DNA of 63,538 nucleotides from Thioploca sp. (GCA_012032555.1 JAAUSR010000024.1:1-63538); one strand, 5' to 3'; shown: positions 27,122 to 38,334, numbered from the stretch's first letter. Translations and numbers: made by a program. Notes: a model not told the origin generated them from the sequence alone.

Positions 27122-28678
27122 TTATACCAATCCCGGTGAATTGGAAATAATCATATTAACCATCTTGACAGTTGCTTCAATCGCGGCCATATTTTGGTCA
27201 GAATTAATACCGCGAGTCGTTAAAGTGATTTTTTGGCCTTGGTTCTCCACTTCCCAAGAAATAGCAGCTTGCACTAGGGCGTCAGTTTTTCCCCCTGGCG
27301 GAATGGTAACTACATAATCGACCAATTGCGGAATGGGAAGGTTGAATGTCTTCAACAAGTCTTGTAGGGCATTCATAAAGGCATCATAACCACCATTACC
27401 ATGGGCATAAGCATCCCGAACTTGCCCTTGATAAGCACACTGAATAGCTGCAATCGATTTCAATTCATAGGTTGAATTAATAGAACAATGTAATAATTTG
27501 AATGAAACTTGGGTTGGGGTTTCAAAAATATCACTAATTAAATATGGTAAATCTTCAGTGGTAACGACTTCTTTTTTATCGCCTAATTCAATGATTCTCT
27601 GCAATAGAATTTTTTTCTCTTCTTCAGTCAATTCAATAGCCAATTCTTTCAAACTCATTTCTAAATTGGCTTTACCGGATAACTTCCCCAAGGCATATTT
27701 GCGTTTCCGCTCAAAACGTTCCGGAGCCAGTTTGTTACCATATAAATTACCTTTTTTATCACCATCAGCATGAATACCAGCGGTTTGGGTAAATACATTT
27801 TTACCATAGATAGGTTTGTTATTAGCCAACCGTTGCCCAGAAAACATTTCGACATATTGGGAAACTTTATGCAATTTCTTTTCATTAATATTAAAGTTGA
27901 TTGCTAAAAAGTCTTTAATGGTCACCACTACTTCATCTAAAGGTGCATTACCAGCTCTTTCCCCCATACCATTAACCGTGGCGTGGATTCCCTTGACGCC
28001 GGCTTTAGCCGCTGCCATCGCATTAGCCGTACCTAAACCATAATCGTTATGCGGGTGAAAATCAAAATGAACCGCCGGGTAACGATTAATTACCGCTGAT
28101 ACATATTCGTAAGTTTCCCAAGGCTCAAAAATACCTAATGTGTCTGGTAGCATAATTCGCTTAATGGGTAAAGTTAAAAGAAAATCAATGAGATAATAAA
28201 CATAATCTGGCGAAGTTTTAATACCATTAGAAAAATCTTCTAAATAAACATTGACCTCAATCTCATTCTCAGCCGCATAGCTAATCGTCTCTTGGATATC
28301 TTGGGCATGTTGTTCAGGTGTTTTTCGCAGTTGCTCCGTACAATGTTTATATGAACCTTTGGTTAATAAATTGACTCGTTTAACGCCAACGGATTTTGCC
28401 CAGTCAATGGATTGATTTTTATCAACAAAACTTAATATTTCAAACCGGTCCACTAATTGGGCATCTTTAGCCCAATCTAACATTTTTTGCACCGCTTCTT
28501 TTTCTCCGGCGGAAACCCGAGCAGAAGTGACTTCTAATCGATCAACCTTCACTTCAGTCAATAAAATTTTTGAAATCGTTAATTTTTCTTCTGGCGTATA
28601 AGAGACATTTTGCATTTGCTCACCATCTCTTAAAGTCGTATCCATGATTTCTAGCGTTACTTTTTTATCTTTTTTCAA
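27122..28678 (-). CDS. 2-isopropylmalate/citramalate synthase-like enzyme
   Basis: A 518-residue acyl-CoA carboxylate aldolase of the HMGL/LeuA family. The catalytic domain opens with EIMDTTLRDGEQMQNV (metal-binding DTTLRDGEQ), has FDFHPHNDYGLGTANAMAA (metal His pair) and GMGERAGNAPLDEVV. Residues about 395-510 form the LeuA-type allosteric domain. It fits a distinct clade of LeuA homologues also found in Bacteroidetes. Substrate, 2-oxoisovalerate or pyruvate, cannot be told here. It is monocistronic. Confidence 0.8.
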   Translation of the reverse strand: MKKDKKVTLEIMDTTLRDGEQMQNVSYTPEEKLTISKILLTEVKVDRLEVTSARVSAGEKEAVQKMLDWAKDAQLVDRFEILSFVDKNQSIDWAKSVGVKRVNLLTKGSYKHCTEQLRKTPEQHAQDIQETISYAAENEIEVNVYLEDFSNGIKTSPDYVYYLIDFLLTLPIKRIMLPDTLGIFEPWETYEYVSAVINRYPAVHFDFHPHNDYGLGTANAMAAAKAGVKGIHATVNGMGERAGNAPLDEVVVTIKDFLAINFNINEKKLHKVSQYVEMFSGQRLANNKPIYGKNVFTQTAGIHADGDKKGNLYGNKLAPERFERKRKYALGKLSGKANLEMSLKELAIELTEEEKKILLQRIIELGDKKEVVTTEDLPYLISDIFETPTQVSFKLLHCSINSTYELKSIAAIQCAYQGQVRDAYAHGNGGYDAFMNALQDLLKTFNLPIPQLVDYVVTIPPGGKTDALVQAAISWEVENQGQKITLTTRGINSDQNMAAIEATVKMVNMIISNSPGLV

Positions 28679-28888
28679 CGTGTTATCCTTTCTTAAGTGA
28701 GTTTAGTCGTTTTGAGATTATTATTGCGCATAATGGCTCTCATCGCGTTGTCAAAGCCCAATAAGAATTACTCAACCTGATTTTACTAGATGTCAAAATG
28801 CCTATATGGAATGGTTTTAAAACTGGTATTCATCTGAAAATGAATTCTGTTACGCAAAACATGCCGGTAACTTGCTACCTATCAAAAA

Positions 28889-28922
28889 TGTAGGTCAGAC
28901 TAAGCGTAGCGTGTCCGACTTC
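28889..28922. repeat. Short intergenic repeat, copy 1
   Basis: GTAGGTCAGACTAAGCGTA followed by GCGTGTCCGACTTCC. The same 19-mer, preceded by the same ACCTATCAA context, recurs in the same orientation at 30259. Together the two copies flank the exchanger gene. Confidence 0.5.
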
Positions 28923-28982
28923 CTTCTATGGCTGTGCGTATTCAATTTATTGAATAATAAAATATGATTTATGAAAAGATAT

Positions 28983-30074
28983 CTAATAATGTTTTCTTGC
29001 TGATATTTTAATAGCACGCCACACTAAAATAAGTAAAGTAATTGCAGTTAATGGGATGACAAAACCTAACATAACGACACTAAAAGCGGGTAATAAACTA
29101 TGTTGAGTTGCATTTAAAAATAAGTATAGGGTATAAGCTACATAATAGGCTAAAAATAACCAACCTTCCCAGGCTTCAATCAAGTAGTCTGTAAAGAAAA
29201 TGGGTAAACACGCTAACGCAACGACAATCATTACCGGGATATCAAATACTAATGCTGGCATGGGAATTTCAATTCCAGCCGGTGCAATGATACTCGATAA
29301 ACCCAGTACTAATAAAATGTTAAATAGGTTACTACCAATAGCATTACCAATAACGAGTTCATGTTCACCTCTTAAGCTAGCTATCACCACAGTTGCAATT
29401 TCCGGCAAAGAAGTACCAATAGCAATAATAGTTAGACCAATAATCAATTCACTGATACCCAAGAATTGCGCAATCGCCACCGCGCCATTAACTAACCATT
29501 GCGATCCCTGAACAAGTAATACTAATCCAATCATAACTTCAAATAATTGTAAAATGATATATTGGTAATTTCTTGAGGCAGTTTGATTTTGAGTAGAATC
29601 CGTTGTTAGTGTAGCGCGATCGTTTTGAGGAGATTGTTTAATCGAAAACCCGGTATAGAAAACGATTCCACTAACCAATAATAAACCATCCCAATGACTC
29701 AATGTTCTATCTAAAGCTAATCCAAAGAATAAAAATGATGCACCAATCATAGCGGGCAAATCCAATTTAATTAAGCGTTTAGCAACTTGAATTGGTGCGA
29801 TCACCGCCGCTATTCCCAACAATAATAAAATGTTGAGGATATTACTCCCAACCACATTCCCAATGGCTAATTCGGGTTGTCCAGTTAGTGTGGAGCGTAT
29901 ATTAATAGCTAATTCTGGTGCACTGGTACCAAAGGCGACAATGGTCAACCCAATAATAAGCGGTGATATTCCAACGGCTAAAGCAAAATTAGAGGCACCT
30001 CTAACTAATAAATCAGCTCCCAGGAGTAATAAAATGAATCCCATACCTAATAAGACAAAGGTTATTAAACTCAT
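28983..30074 (-). CDS. Calcium/sodium antiporter (CaCA family)
   Basis: A 363-residue membrane protein with about ten hydrophobic helices. It carries the two inverted alpha-repeats of cation/Ca2+ exchangers: VAFGTSAPELAINIRS (about 45-60) and IAIGTSLPEIATVVIAS (about 205-222), each with the acidic residue that binds Ca2+. It matches the YrbG-type subgroup. It is flanked by two copies of a short repeat and is transcribed alone. Confidence 0.9.
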   Translation of the reverse strand: MSLITFVLLGMGFILLLLGADLLVRGASNFALAVGISPLIIGLTIVAFGTSAPELAINIRSTLTGQPELAIGNVVGSNILNILLLLGIAAVIAPIQVAKRLIKLDLPAMIGASFLFFGLALDRTLSHWDGLLLVSGIVFYTGFSIKQSPQNDRATLTTDSTQNQTASRNYQYIILQLFEVMIGLVLLVQGSQWLVNGAVAIAQFLGISELIIGLTIIAIGTSLPEIATVVIASLRGEHELVIGNAIGSNLFNILLVLGLSSIIAPAGIEIPMPALVFDIPVMIVVALACLPIFFTDYLIEAWEGWLFLAYYVAYTLYLFLNATQHSLLPAFSVVMLGFVIPLTAITLLILVWRAIKISARKHY

Positions 30075-30258
30075 GATAAAACTCCTTAAAAATTTTTGGC
30101 TTATGCTACTGGGTATGAAGAAATCCAGTGGTATATACTGAATTTTAGTTATTATAAACTGATAATTTAGCGGCAGGAATTATTAATTTTATTGATCTTC
30201 TGAGTAAAGTTTTTCATGTCCAACCGATTTCAGAAGCCTATTACCTATCAATTTCAAA

Positions 30259-30291
30259 AGTAGGTCAGACTAAGCGTATCCGACCTACTTT
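30259..30291. repeat. Short palindromic intergenic repeat, copy 2
   Basis: AAGTAGGTC ... GACCTACTT is a perfect 9-bp inverted repeat (30257-30291) around AGACTAAGCGTATCC. It is the second copy of the repeat at 28889 and has a complete palindrome, which the first copy lacks. Confidence 0.5.
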
Positions 30292-30352
30292 CTATTTTCT
30301 TGGTGGAACGGGATGATTGCGAACGATGTCTTATTAATAGGTGGCAAGGGAA

Positions 30353-32356
30353 TCATTCCGGAGGCAATTGACAATTGAGGTCAATTAACTTCAGAACTTC
30401 CGGTCTTGAAACCGATTCTCGCAAAGTTGCGTTACAGTTGACCAAAAATCCGGAGGCGGTTTGTCCACCAAAAGATGGCGTAATAATAGGTATGTCAACA
30501 CTAGGAACGGTTAATACCCCGGTATCTGGATCAAATTTAGCATTGTTAGGATTAGAAGTGGTCAATTTGTCTACAAAAGTCAGTTGATTAACTCTAAAAT
30601 CATAAAAACCGAATGGGATTTCTAAAACCGCCGTGTATAAAGGAATCACCGGTAAACCTAATGGTCCATCAGTCGGATCAAGCAAAGGTGGCATTTCTAA
30701 ACAAGGAATAATAGCTTGGCGAGTATCATTAGAATAAACGGCAGCAACGGACGATTCGCTATTACAAAGCAGGCTTCGTGGACAACCACCGGCGACGGCA
30801 TCAGCACCTACTCCTAAAAAAGCATAATAAACATCTGTTGCTTTGTAGCCCATATCTTTAGCAGCTAATACTGCGCCACAAGCGGCATCTGCAAAACCAG
30901 AATAGGGCGACCAATACCAATCACCATTGGCTCTTAACATAACTTCAAAAGCTTTTTTAGTATCCCAGTTGACTGTTTTAGCTAGAAGGCAAAATGCTTT
31001 ATTAAAAATCCCGCTGCTTTGATGTACATCAATACCTTCATAATAATCAGCAACATTATCGATGGAGACACCATCTAAGGTTGGATCACACATATATCTT
31101 AGCGGGTTACCACCAAGAGGACCACTTTCTAAAGAGGTATAGTGACCAGCCTCCCAATCATTTTTACCTAAAATGTAAAATTCAGCAGCTTCTCCAGCCA
31201 TATCTGAGAAAGATTCGTTAATTCCACCAAATTGCCCATAGTACTGTAAGTTAGAATGATATTGAGTAAAGCCGTGGGATATTTCATGAGCAACGATATC
31301 TATAGCCACCAGCGGATGGAAATAATAGTCTCCGTCGCCAAAATAAACTGACCAACCATCCCAATAAGCATTATCAGAATAAGAGTAGTGTGCATACATA
31401 TATAATGGCAGATTGTATGAGGGTAAAGGCGGCTCACCATACCATGCCCTATACATATCGAAAACCTTTTGCCCAGTAAAGTGAACATCATTTAGTGGCC
31501 CATAGGCACCGTTGACTGTTCCTCCATTTAGATAGTCGTTTCGTGGGCAGGGATAAATATACGCATTATAGGTCCAATCATCGTATTTGATAGACATGAC
31601 ATCAGGAGTTGCCAGCCGACAATATCCGTCTCCCATTTCTTCTACGTCGAGAAAATCAAAATCTGTCCCGTATTCATAGGGAGCTGTTGGCATTATTCCC
31701 TCTCCAGTCATTCTAATATTGCCTCCAGGACCCATACCAATCTTATTATTAGTTAAACCTTCCCATTGTTGGAGAATAGCTCCGGTGAGTGCATCGATGA
31801 TAAATTGTGGTCGGGTTACTTTTTTGATGCGATTAGTTACCAGATCAGTACTACGAGCAAGTAGATCAACTTGATAGACTAACTGAGCCTTTTGAGATTC
31901 ATCAACATAGATAAATAAGTCAGCTTTTTCTCGTTGATAATCCCATAGTATAGCTGGATCTTGTTGAGTTACCCAGGTTTTGGCTTTGGTTATGGCTTCG
32001 GTTTGGTCGAAAGCCGCTTGAGTCACTGGGACATCCACACCGATATTTTCCACTAAAGTACCATTGATACTAAAAATATTGCTACCTTTTTGGTGAGTAG
32101 CGATATGTTGTCCCCATACCGGTATTCCCTTAAAGAATTGCAAATATTTTTTGTGAACGATACCCTTGTTATCAGTATGTTGTTGAACCGGCTTGATTGT
32201 TGAAAAGGTGGTAACACTATTTTGTTGAAATAACTGAATAGTGGAGGGCGGTTGTCCTTGTAAATTGGTCACAGTTGCCGCTTGCAGAGAAAACGTTATC
32301 AGTAAGCCAGTGAGGCTACTAATAGAATACCTCACACTATACGTAATAAGGTTCAT
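30353..32356 (-). CDS. Secreted M4 (thermolysin/pseudolysin-like) metallopeptidase
   Basis: A 667-residue zinc protease. A signal peptide (about 1-27), an N-terminal FTP propeptide region (GIPVWGQHIATHQKG; PepSY-like GAILQQWEGLTNN) and the catalytic domain follow. VAIDIVAHEISHGFTQY (about residue 356) carries the HEISH zinc motif and GGINESFSDMAGEAAEF the third ligand Glu; the C-terminal thermolysin-type His is in IDVHQSSGIFNKAF. A further C-terminal beta-rich segment of about 130 residues ends in ...LNCQLPPE. It should act outside the cell as a neutral protease. Confidence 0.92.
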   Translation of the reverse strand: MNLITYSVRYSISSLTGLLITFSLQAATVTNLQGQPPSTIQLFQQNSVTTFSTIKPVQQHTDNKGIVHKKYLQFFKGIPVWGQHIATHQKGSNIFSINGTLVENIGVDVPVTQAAFDQTEAITKAKTWVTQQDPAILWDYQREKADLFIYVDESQKAQLVYQVDLLARSTDLVTNRIKKVTRPQFIIDALTGAILQQWEGLTNNKIGMGPGGNIRMTGEGIMPTAPYEYGTDFDFLDVEEMGDGYCRLATPDVMSIKYDDWTYNAYIYPCPRNDYLNGGTVNGAYGPLNDVHFTGQKVFDMYRAWYGEPPLPSYNLPLYMYAHYSYSDNAYWDGWSVYFGDGDYYFHPLVAIDIVAHEISHGFTQYHSNLQYYGQFGGINESFSDMAGEAAEFYILGKNDWEAGHYTSLESGPLGGNPLRYMCDPTLDGVSIDNVADYYEGIDVHQSSGIFNKAFCLLAKTVNWDTKKAFEVMLRANGDWYWSPYSGFADAACGAVLAAKDMGYKATDVYYAFLGVGADAVAGGCPRSLLCNSESSVAAVYSNDTRQAIIPCLEMPPLLDPTDGPLGLPVIPLYTAVLEIPFGFYDFRVNQLTFVDKLTTSNPNNAKFDPDTGVLTVPSVDIPIITPSFGGQTASGFLVNCNATLRESVSRPEVLKLIDLNCQLPPE

Positions 32357-32563
32357 AATTTTTTACTCCTACAAAAAAATTATCAAATGAAAAACCTACC
32401 ACCTAGTTATAAAAAGTACCCCTGTCAATACAAATGTTTTTCTCTTAAAAGATTGATAAAAATATTTATAAAGAATAAAACTAGGTTAAAATAGAACTTT
32501 ACACTAATTATGAAAAAACAAAATATATTGCCGATAAATTACGATAGCTTGAATGCAGTCAAA

Positions 32564-32586
32564 TAAGGTGGGTATTGCCCACCTTA
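32564..32586 (-). terminator. Hairpin downstream of gapA
   Basis: TAAGGTGGG-TATTG-CCCACCTTA forms a perfect 9-bp stem with a 5-nt loop starting 28 bp after the gapA stop. Only a short A/T-rich tail follows, so it may be a weak intrinsic terminator or a processing hairpin. Confidence 0.5.
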
Positions 32587-32614
32587 CCTAATAATTTAAG
32601 AAAAGTTTACTAAC

Positions 32615-33628
32615 TTACTTAGCATTCATCAAAGCCACGGTGGTATCTAACATCCGGTTAGAGAAACCCCATTCATTGTCATACCACGATAGCACTTTCA
32701 CTAAATTACCACCGGTAACCTTAGTTAAAGTAGAATCATAAGTAGAAGAAACGGTCGTATGGTTAAAGTCCATTGAAACTAAAGGACCATCATTGTAAGC
32801 CAATATACCTTTCAATTCGCCTTCGGAAGCCGCTTTAAGAATACGGTTAACTTCATCTGTGCTCGTTTCACGGGCAGCGACAAAAGTTAAATCTACCAAT
32901 GAAACGTTAATGGTGGGTACCCGTACGGCAAAACCATCTAACTTACCATTTAATTCTGGTAAGACTAAACCTACTGCGGCAGCAGCACCCGTTTTAGTCG
33001 GAATCATGGATTGTGTTGCAGAACGAGCACGACGTAAATCTTGATGGAAAACGTCAGTCAGAACTTGGTCATTGGTATAGGAATGAACGGTGGTCATTAA
33101 ACCATGTACCAAACCAATTTTGGTATGTAATGGCTTAACCATTGGCGCTAAACAGTTTGTTGTACAGGATGCATTAGAAATTACCGTATCAGTGGCTTTA
33201 AGCACATTGTGATTAACACCATAGACAATAGTCGCATCAACATCTTTACCACCAGGTGCAGAGATAATCACTTTTTTAGCACCCCCTTTGAGGTGACTAC
33301 TGGCTTTTTCTTTGCTGGTAAACAAACCGGTACATTCATGCACAACATCAACGCCCATTTCTCCCCAAGGTAACTTGGATGGATCACGTTCGGCTAAAAC
33401 ACGAATTTTGTCGCCATTAACGACCATGTTATCGCCTTCAACGGCAATTTGTCCCTTAAAAGGCCCATGTACGGTATCGTACTTGGTTAAATGAACATTG
33501 GTATTAGCATTACCTAAGTCGTTAACAGCCACAATTTGAATTTCATTAGCCCGTTGTGCTTCGTATAAAGCACGTAATATATTACGTCCAATACGACCAT
33601 AACCATTGATTGCGACTTTAATTGGCAT
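32615..33628 (-). CDS. gapA: Glyceraldehyde-3-phosphate dehydrogenase, type I
   Basis: A 337-residue enzyme that makes 1,3-bisphosphoglycerate in glycolysis or the reverse in carbon fixation. N-terminal NAD motif [16 protein letters not shown], catalytic [12 protein letters not shown] (nucleophile Cys), and the final [15 protein letters not shown] are intact. A ribosome site (AGGAGG) precedes the start. It is 92 bp downstream of tkt on the same strand, the Calvin/pentose-phosphate pairing seen in sulfur-oxidising bacteria. Confidence 0.96.
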   Translation of the reverse strand: MPIKVAINGYGRIGRNILRALYEAQRANEIQIVAVNDLGNANTNVHLTKYDTVHGPFKGQIAVEGDNMVVNGDKIRVLAERDPSKLPWGEMGVDVVHECTGLFTSKEKASSHLKGGAKKVIISAPGGKDVDATIVYGVNHNVLKATDTVISNASCTTNCLAPMVKPLHTKIGLVHGLMTTVHSYTNDQVLTDVFHQDLRRARSATQSMIPTKTGAAAAVGLVLPELNGKLDGFAVRVPTINVSLVDLTFVAARETSTDEVNRILKAASEGELKGILAYNDGPLVSMDFNHTTVSSTYDSTLTKVTGGNLVKVLSWYDNEWGFSNRMLDTTVALMNAK

Positions 33629-33720
33629 TGACTTTCCTCCTATAAGTTAGGGTAGGGGTTGAAAAATTTATTACTATGATTTATTTGGTGGAGTTACCTG
33701 TTAACCCGGTAACAACGCGT

Positions 33721-35712
33721 TTACAGAACCGATTCCACCGCTTTAACGACATTATCTACTGTCAAACCAAATTCTTTAAAAAGCGCACCGGCGGGTGCTG
33801 ATTCGCCAAAGCGATTAATCCCAATGACTTTACCTTGTAAGCCCACATATTTGAGCCAACCATCGGTTACGCCAGCTTCTACTGCTACACGAGCAGTTAC
33901 TTTGGCTGGTAAAACCGACTCTCGGTAAGCGTTCTCTTGAGCGTCAAAGACATCGGTACTGGGCATTGACACGACTCGAATCTTCTTGCCGGTGGCCTTT
34001 AATTGATTAGCGGCACCAACGGCTAATTCTACTTCTGAACCAGTAGCGATAATAATAGCGTCCGGTGTTCCTTCACAATTTATCAGAATGTAACCACCAC
34101 GTTCAATCAATTCAAGTTGTTCGATGGTGCGTTCTTGATGAGGTAAGTTTTGTCGGGAAAATATCAGACTGGACGGTCCAGTTTGGCGTTTGATAGCCAT
34201 TTTCCAGGCAACAGCGGATTCGACTGCATCACCGGGACGCCATACCGACATATTGGGTATCAACCGTAAGGTAGCCGTTTGTTCAATCGGTTGATGAGTC
34301 GGACCATCTTCACCCAAACCGATAGAGTCATGCGTGAAGACTAAAATACTCCGAATTTTCATTAATGCGGCCATCCGCAAAGCATTACGTGCATATTCAG
34401 AGAAGATTAAGAAGGTTGCGCCATAGGGAATAAAGCCACCATGTAAAGCGATTCCATTCATAATAGCCGCCATTCCAAATTCACGCACCCCGTAGTAAAC
34501 ATAGTTACCATCTACCTGTTTATTAATACCCTTACAACCTGACCAAAGTGTCAAATTAGATCCGGCTAAATCAGCAGATCCTCCCATGAATTCAGGTAAA
34601 AGCGGACCATAAGCATTGAGCGCATTTTGTGAAGCTTTGCGCGAGGCAATTTTTTCGGCTTTGGCATCGACACTAGAAATGAATGTGTCAGCCTTTTCTA
34701 AAAAATGCGCCGGTAATTCACCTTTAAGGCGACGTTGTAATTCTGCCCCTAATTCTGGGTAAGCTTGTGTATAAGCAGCTAATCGGCTATTCCAATCGGT
34801 TTCCAGTTGAACGCCTTTAGCTTTAGCATCCCAGCGCTTATAAATCTCAGTCGGAACTTCAAAAGGAGCATACTTCCAACCAATTGTTTGTCTCACTAAA
34901 GCAACTTCATTTTCACCCAACGGCGCACCGTGACATTCTTCCTTACCTTGTTTGTTGGGTGAACCCCAACCAATAATCGTTTTGCAACAGATTAAAGACG
35001 GTTTACTTTTGACCGCCCGCGCTTCCTCTATCGCTTCTTTAATAGCTTCGGCATTGTGACCATCAACTTTAGAAATAACATGCCAACCATAAGCTTCAAA
35101 GCGTTTAGGCGTATCATCCCTAAACCAACCTTCGACTTCACCGTCAATAGAAATGCCATTGTCATCATAGAAGGCAATTAACTTTCCGAGTTTTAAGGTA
35201 CCCGCTAACGAGCAAGCTTCATGAGAAATTCCTTCCATCATACAGCCATCACCTAAGAAGGTATAAGTATAATGATCGATAATCTCATGACCTGGACGAT
35301 TAAATTGACCGGCCAAGGATTTTTCAGCGATTGCCATACCTACCGCATTGGTAATACCTTGTCCTAATGGACCCGTAGTCGTTTCAACCCCCGGCGCATA
35401 TCCGTATTCCGGATGTCCCGGTGTTTTAGAATGTAATTGCCGAAAATTCTTTAACTCTTCTATTGACAGATCGTAACCGGTCAAATGCAATAGCGAATAA
35501 ACTAACATCGAACCATGACCATTAGACAGAATAAAACGATCACGGTTAGCCCATTTGGGATTAGCCGGATTATGCTTTAAGTAGTCATTCCACAACACTT
35601 CAGCAATATCAGCCATACCCATTGGCGCACCTGGATGTCCAGAGTTAGCTTTTTGGACCGCATCCATGCTTAAGGCACGAATAGCGTTAGCAAGTTCTCT
35701 ACGCGAAGGCAT
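33721..35712 (-). CDS. tkt: Transketolase
   Basis: A 663-residue thiamine-diphosphate enzyme of the pentose phosphate and Calvin cycles. Motifs: [20 protein letters not shown] (N-terminal), the ThDP-binding GDGCMMEG with the Mg-binding Asp-Asn ending, and [18 protein letters not shown] in the pyrimidine domain. Full length and in order. The intergenic region upstream (35713-35997) is AT-rich and probably holds its promoter. gapA follows. Confidence 0.96.
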   Translation of the reverse strand: MPSRRELANAIRALSMDAVQKANSGHPGAPMGMADIAEVLWNDYLKHNPANPKWANRDRFILSNGHGSMLVYSLLHLTGYDLSIEELKNFRQLHSKTPGHPEYGYAPGVETTTGPLGQGITNAVGMAIAEKSLAGQFNRPGHEIIDHYTYTFLGDGCMMEGISHEACSLAGTLKLGKLIAFYDDNGISIDGEVEGWFRDDTPKRFEAYGWHVISKVDGHNAEAIKEAIEEARAVKSKPSLICCKTIIGWGSPNKQGKEECHGAPLGENEVALVRQTIGWKYAPFEVPTEIYKRWDAKAKGVQLETDWNSRLAAYTQAYPELGAELQRRLKGELPAHFLEKADTFISSVDAKAEKIASRKASQNALNAYGPLLPEFMGGSADLAGSNLTLWSGCKGINKQVDGNYVYYGVREFGMAAIMNGIALHGGFIPYGATFLIFSEYARNALRMAALMKIRSILVFTHDSIGLGEDGPTHQPIEQTATLRLIPNMSVWRPGDAVESAVAWKMAIKRQTGPSSLIFSRQNLPHQERTIEQLELIERGGYILINCEGTPDAIIIATGSEVELAVGAANQLKATGKKIRVVSMPSTDVFDAQENAYRESVLPAKVTARVAVEAGVTDGWLKYVGLQGKVIGINRFGESAPAGALFKEFGLTVDNVVKAVESVL

Positions 35713-35997
35713 TTATTTCCCCTTGTGTGGATAAAAACAACATGAATAACACCAATTTAATTCCTATTTTGAGGGGAGAGCAAAACCACATCCCTCCTAG
35801 CCAGCCGCATTGGCTTGCGATTTAAACTCCTTATTTTCCCCTAATTATATTAATTCATCAATATATAATAAAAAAATTATAGACATAAAAATAAATTATT
35901 ATATAAAATAATTATTTTAACTTGCTTACTTTGAGGTGAGGTGAGTTACTATTAAAATACTTTTTTTGTTACCTAACCTAAATGAAGTGAGAAACGT

Positions 35998-37308
35998 ATG
36001 GAAACATTAGCTATCCTCAGTGGAGGTATTATTGTTGCCTTAACAGGCATCTGGTTTAAAAATTTTTGGCAAACTCACAAGCAATTACATCACACGCTTG
36101 AACAAACTCAGCAAGAATTGTTAACCACTTCTGAACAATGTCGCCTAGAACAGAAAAAATGTCAACAATTGGATCAGACTATTCAACAAGAACAAAAGCG
36201 AACTCAACAACTTGAATTCGTTTGTCAAGATGAACAAAACCACCGACAACAATTGGAGCAATCTTTAGACGCTATCCAACGGGATTTGACTAAGCATTCT
36301 GAACAATATCATCTAGAACAGGCTCGTAGCCAACAGTTAGAACACTTACTTGAGCAAGTGAAACAAGAATTAAACCACGTTACTGAACAATTTTATTCAA
36401 CACAACAACAACAACAGCAACTTGAACAGAATTTACAAGCTGAGCGCGCTCAACGTCAACAAGCAGAACAAGAACTTGAAAAAATCCAGCAAGAATTTTG
36501 TATCACTAATGAACAATTCCAACTTCTCCAAACGCAACTGCAACAATTGGAACAAGCTTTACAAGCTGAGCAAATACAACATCAGCAATTGCAGCAAATT
36601 CTTGTACAAGTGAAACAGGAATTAACCACGACAGTGGAACAATTTCAGTTAACTCAGGAACAGCGGCGCCAACTTGAGCAAGCTTTGCAAACCGAGCAAA
36701 TACATCGGCAACAACTAGAACAATCCCTAGCCAAAGCTAATTTACAATTAGAAGCCCTCCAACAAAAATTATCCGAGCAACTCACTGGAAATAAAAGTAA
36801 AGTAGCCTTTTTTAACATCGTAGCTAAACATAGTGGTAAAGTACTGGATATTGAAGGCAGTCGTCAAGGGAATGGCGCTCATTTTTTGCAACGAAATAGT
36901 ACCAATAGCGACAGTCAAAAATTTTTGTTTTGTTCTATTGGTGAACCTTATTGGATTGTTATCCCTAAACATAGTGGTAAAGTTTTAGAGATTGCCAGTT
37001 CGCCTAAAAAAGAGGGAATCAATTGTCAGCAATCCAGTTACCGAGATAATGATAACCAGAAATTGAAATTGAAAGAAATAGAAGCCGGTTATTGGTGTTT
37101 AGAAATGAAATCGAGTGGCAAAGTACTCGCTATTAACCAACAAAGCCAGGAAGAAGGGGCTCGTCTTATTCAGAAGATGGAGGAGAATACCGATAATGAG
37201 AAATTTAGGCTAGACAAAGTGGAAGAAGTTGAAATTGCTTCCTTGCCCTATAAAGTCTACCGTACCTTACAACAGCGAGGGGATATTGCTTTAAAAACGC
37301 TAGAATAG
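35998..37308 (+). CDS. Membrane-anchored coiled-coil protein with ricin-type domain
   Basis: A 436-residue protein. A hydrophobic N-terminal segment (LAILSGGIIVALTGIWF) anchors it, then about 245 residues of a Gln/Glu-rich coiled coil follow, built from repeated units such as QQLEQALQAEQIQHQQLQQ. The C-terminus (about 270-415) is a beta-trefoil of ricin B type: three internal repeats with SGKVLDIEGS, SGKVLEIASS and SGKVLAINQQ, each ending in an N-x-x-K-F-like block. Such domains bind carbohydrate or protein. It precedes the ParM-like gene by 48 bp and is probably co-transcribed. Function unknown; it may link a membrane or surface to filaments made by the neighbour. Confidence 0.6.
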   Translation: METLAILSGGIIVALTGIWFKNFWQTHKQLHHTLEQTQQELLTTSEQCRLEQKKCQQLDQTIQQEQKRTQQLEFVCQDEQNHRQQLEQSLDAIQRDLTKHSEQYHLEQARSQQLEHLLEQVKQELNHVTEQFYSTQQQQQQLEQNLQAERAQRQQAEQELEKIQQEFCITNEQFQLLQTQLQQLEQALQAEQIQHQQLQQILVQVKQELTTTVEQFQLTQEQRRQLEQALQTEQIHRQQLEQSLAKANLQLEALQQKLSEQLTGNKSKVAFFNIVAKHSGKVLDIEGSRQGNGAHFLQRNSTNSDSQKFLFCSIGEPYWIVIPKHSGKVLEIASSPKKEGINCQQSSYRDNDNQKLKLKEIEAGYWCLEMKSSGKVLAINQQSQEEGARLIQKMEENTDNEKFRLDKVEEVEIASLPYKVYRTLQQRGDIALKTLE

Positions 37309-37356
37309 CAAAGTGATTTTACTGGATTACTGACTGGAGGAAAATTCAATTAACCC

Positions 37357-38334
37357 ATGTTTAACTTAAAATTACAAAGAAAAACTCAACTTGCTATTGA
37401 TATTGGTAATCGGCTGCTGAAATCCTGTACCCCGAATGGTGCAGTTAAATCGTTACCTTCTTGGCATAAAGATTTAGAAGAATGGGATACCCCCTTAGCT
37501 GACCAGAATTCTGTTCTTATTAATTACTTACAAGGAAGTAACGCCAGCTTAGTCAAACATAATTGGGCGGTTGGACTTATTGCTCAAGATTTTGGTGGTA
37601 GTCCAACTTTTGAAGCCGAAAAAGCCTTTTTAGCACCTAAATTAGTTTTAGCGATGATCGATGGTGGTGGGGTATCCCAAGTCACTTTAGAGCGATTGGT
37701 CTGTGCTTTACCTAACGAATTGCAACAAGATAAAGTCGAAGCAATTGTTAAAGGCTTAACCGGAGTTCATCACATTAAACGCAATAATGAAGAATTAAAA
37801 ATAGAAATCCAAAAAATAGAAGTTCAGCCAGAAACGTTAGGTGCTTTTAAATGGATGTTAAGTCAGAAATTATTTCAATATGCTCGGATTAACGGTATTT
37901 TAGATTTAGGGGGTAAAACTGGAATTGGACAATTATATACCAAAAATGGTTCCTTAATCCGTGAATCAAGAATTATCGTGGGTGGAACTTACCAACTTGC
38001 TCAACTAGTTGCCCAACATCCCCAACTAATTCGTCAAGATACCACGCCGCAACTCAGCTTAATTATGGACACGATAGCTAATCAATCGCTGATTTATGGC
38101 AATACCGGAATTAGTTTTGCCGATAAATTTCCTGATTATGTAGCGCAATGGTTAGAAGAGATTCGCAATAAACTTAAAATCAGTTGGGCTAAATGGTTAC
38201 CTGAACTCGGTGAAGTGGTTATTGTGGGCGGTTCTGCCGCGTTGGCAAAACCATTGGTTGAACAAACGGCTGGACGATTTAAAGTAGCCAAAGATCATCC
38301 ACAATTTTGTAATGTGATGGGAATGTTACTATGA
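37357..38334 (+). CDS. ParM/StbA-like actin-family ATPase
   Basis: A 325-residue protein of the actin-like ParM superfamily. Phosphate-1 motif AIDIGNRLLKS (residues 14-24), phosphate-2 motif GILDLGGKTGIGQLY (about 185-199) and adenosine motif VVIVGGSAALAKPL (about 288-301) are visible in the expected order. GGAGGAAAA 13-21 bp upstream of the ATG is a good ribosome site. ParM-type proteins polymerise and segregate plasmids with a DNA-binding adaptor. Here the gene is chromosomal-looking, with a coiled-coil gene upstream and a small overlapping gene downstream. Confidence 0.75.
   Translation: MFNLKLQRKTQLAIDIGNRLLKSCTPNGAVKSLPSWHKDLEEWDTPLADQNSVLINYLQGSNASLVKHNWAVGLIAQDFGGSPTFEAEKAFLAPKLVLAMIDGGGVSQVTLERLVCALPNELQQDKVEAIVKGLTGVHHIKRNNEELKIEIQKIEVQPETLGAFKWMLSQKLFQYARINGILDLGGKTGIGQLYTKNGSLIRESRIIVGGTYQLAQLVAQHPQLIRQDTTPQLSLIMDTIANQSLIYGNTGISFADKFPDYVAQWLEEIRNKLKISWAKWLPELGEVVIVGGSAALAKPLVEQTAGRFKVAKDHPQFCNVMGMLL

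Noticed and set aside
36422-36613. Plus-strand small frame inside the coiled-coil gene
   Set aside because: An Asn/Lys-rich shadow of the Gln-rich coiled-coil codons in another frame.
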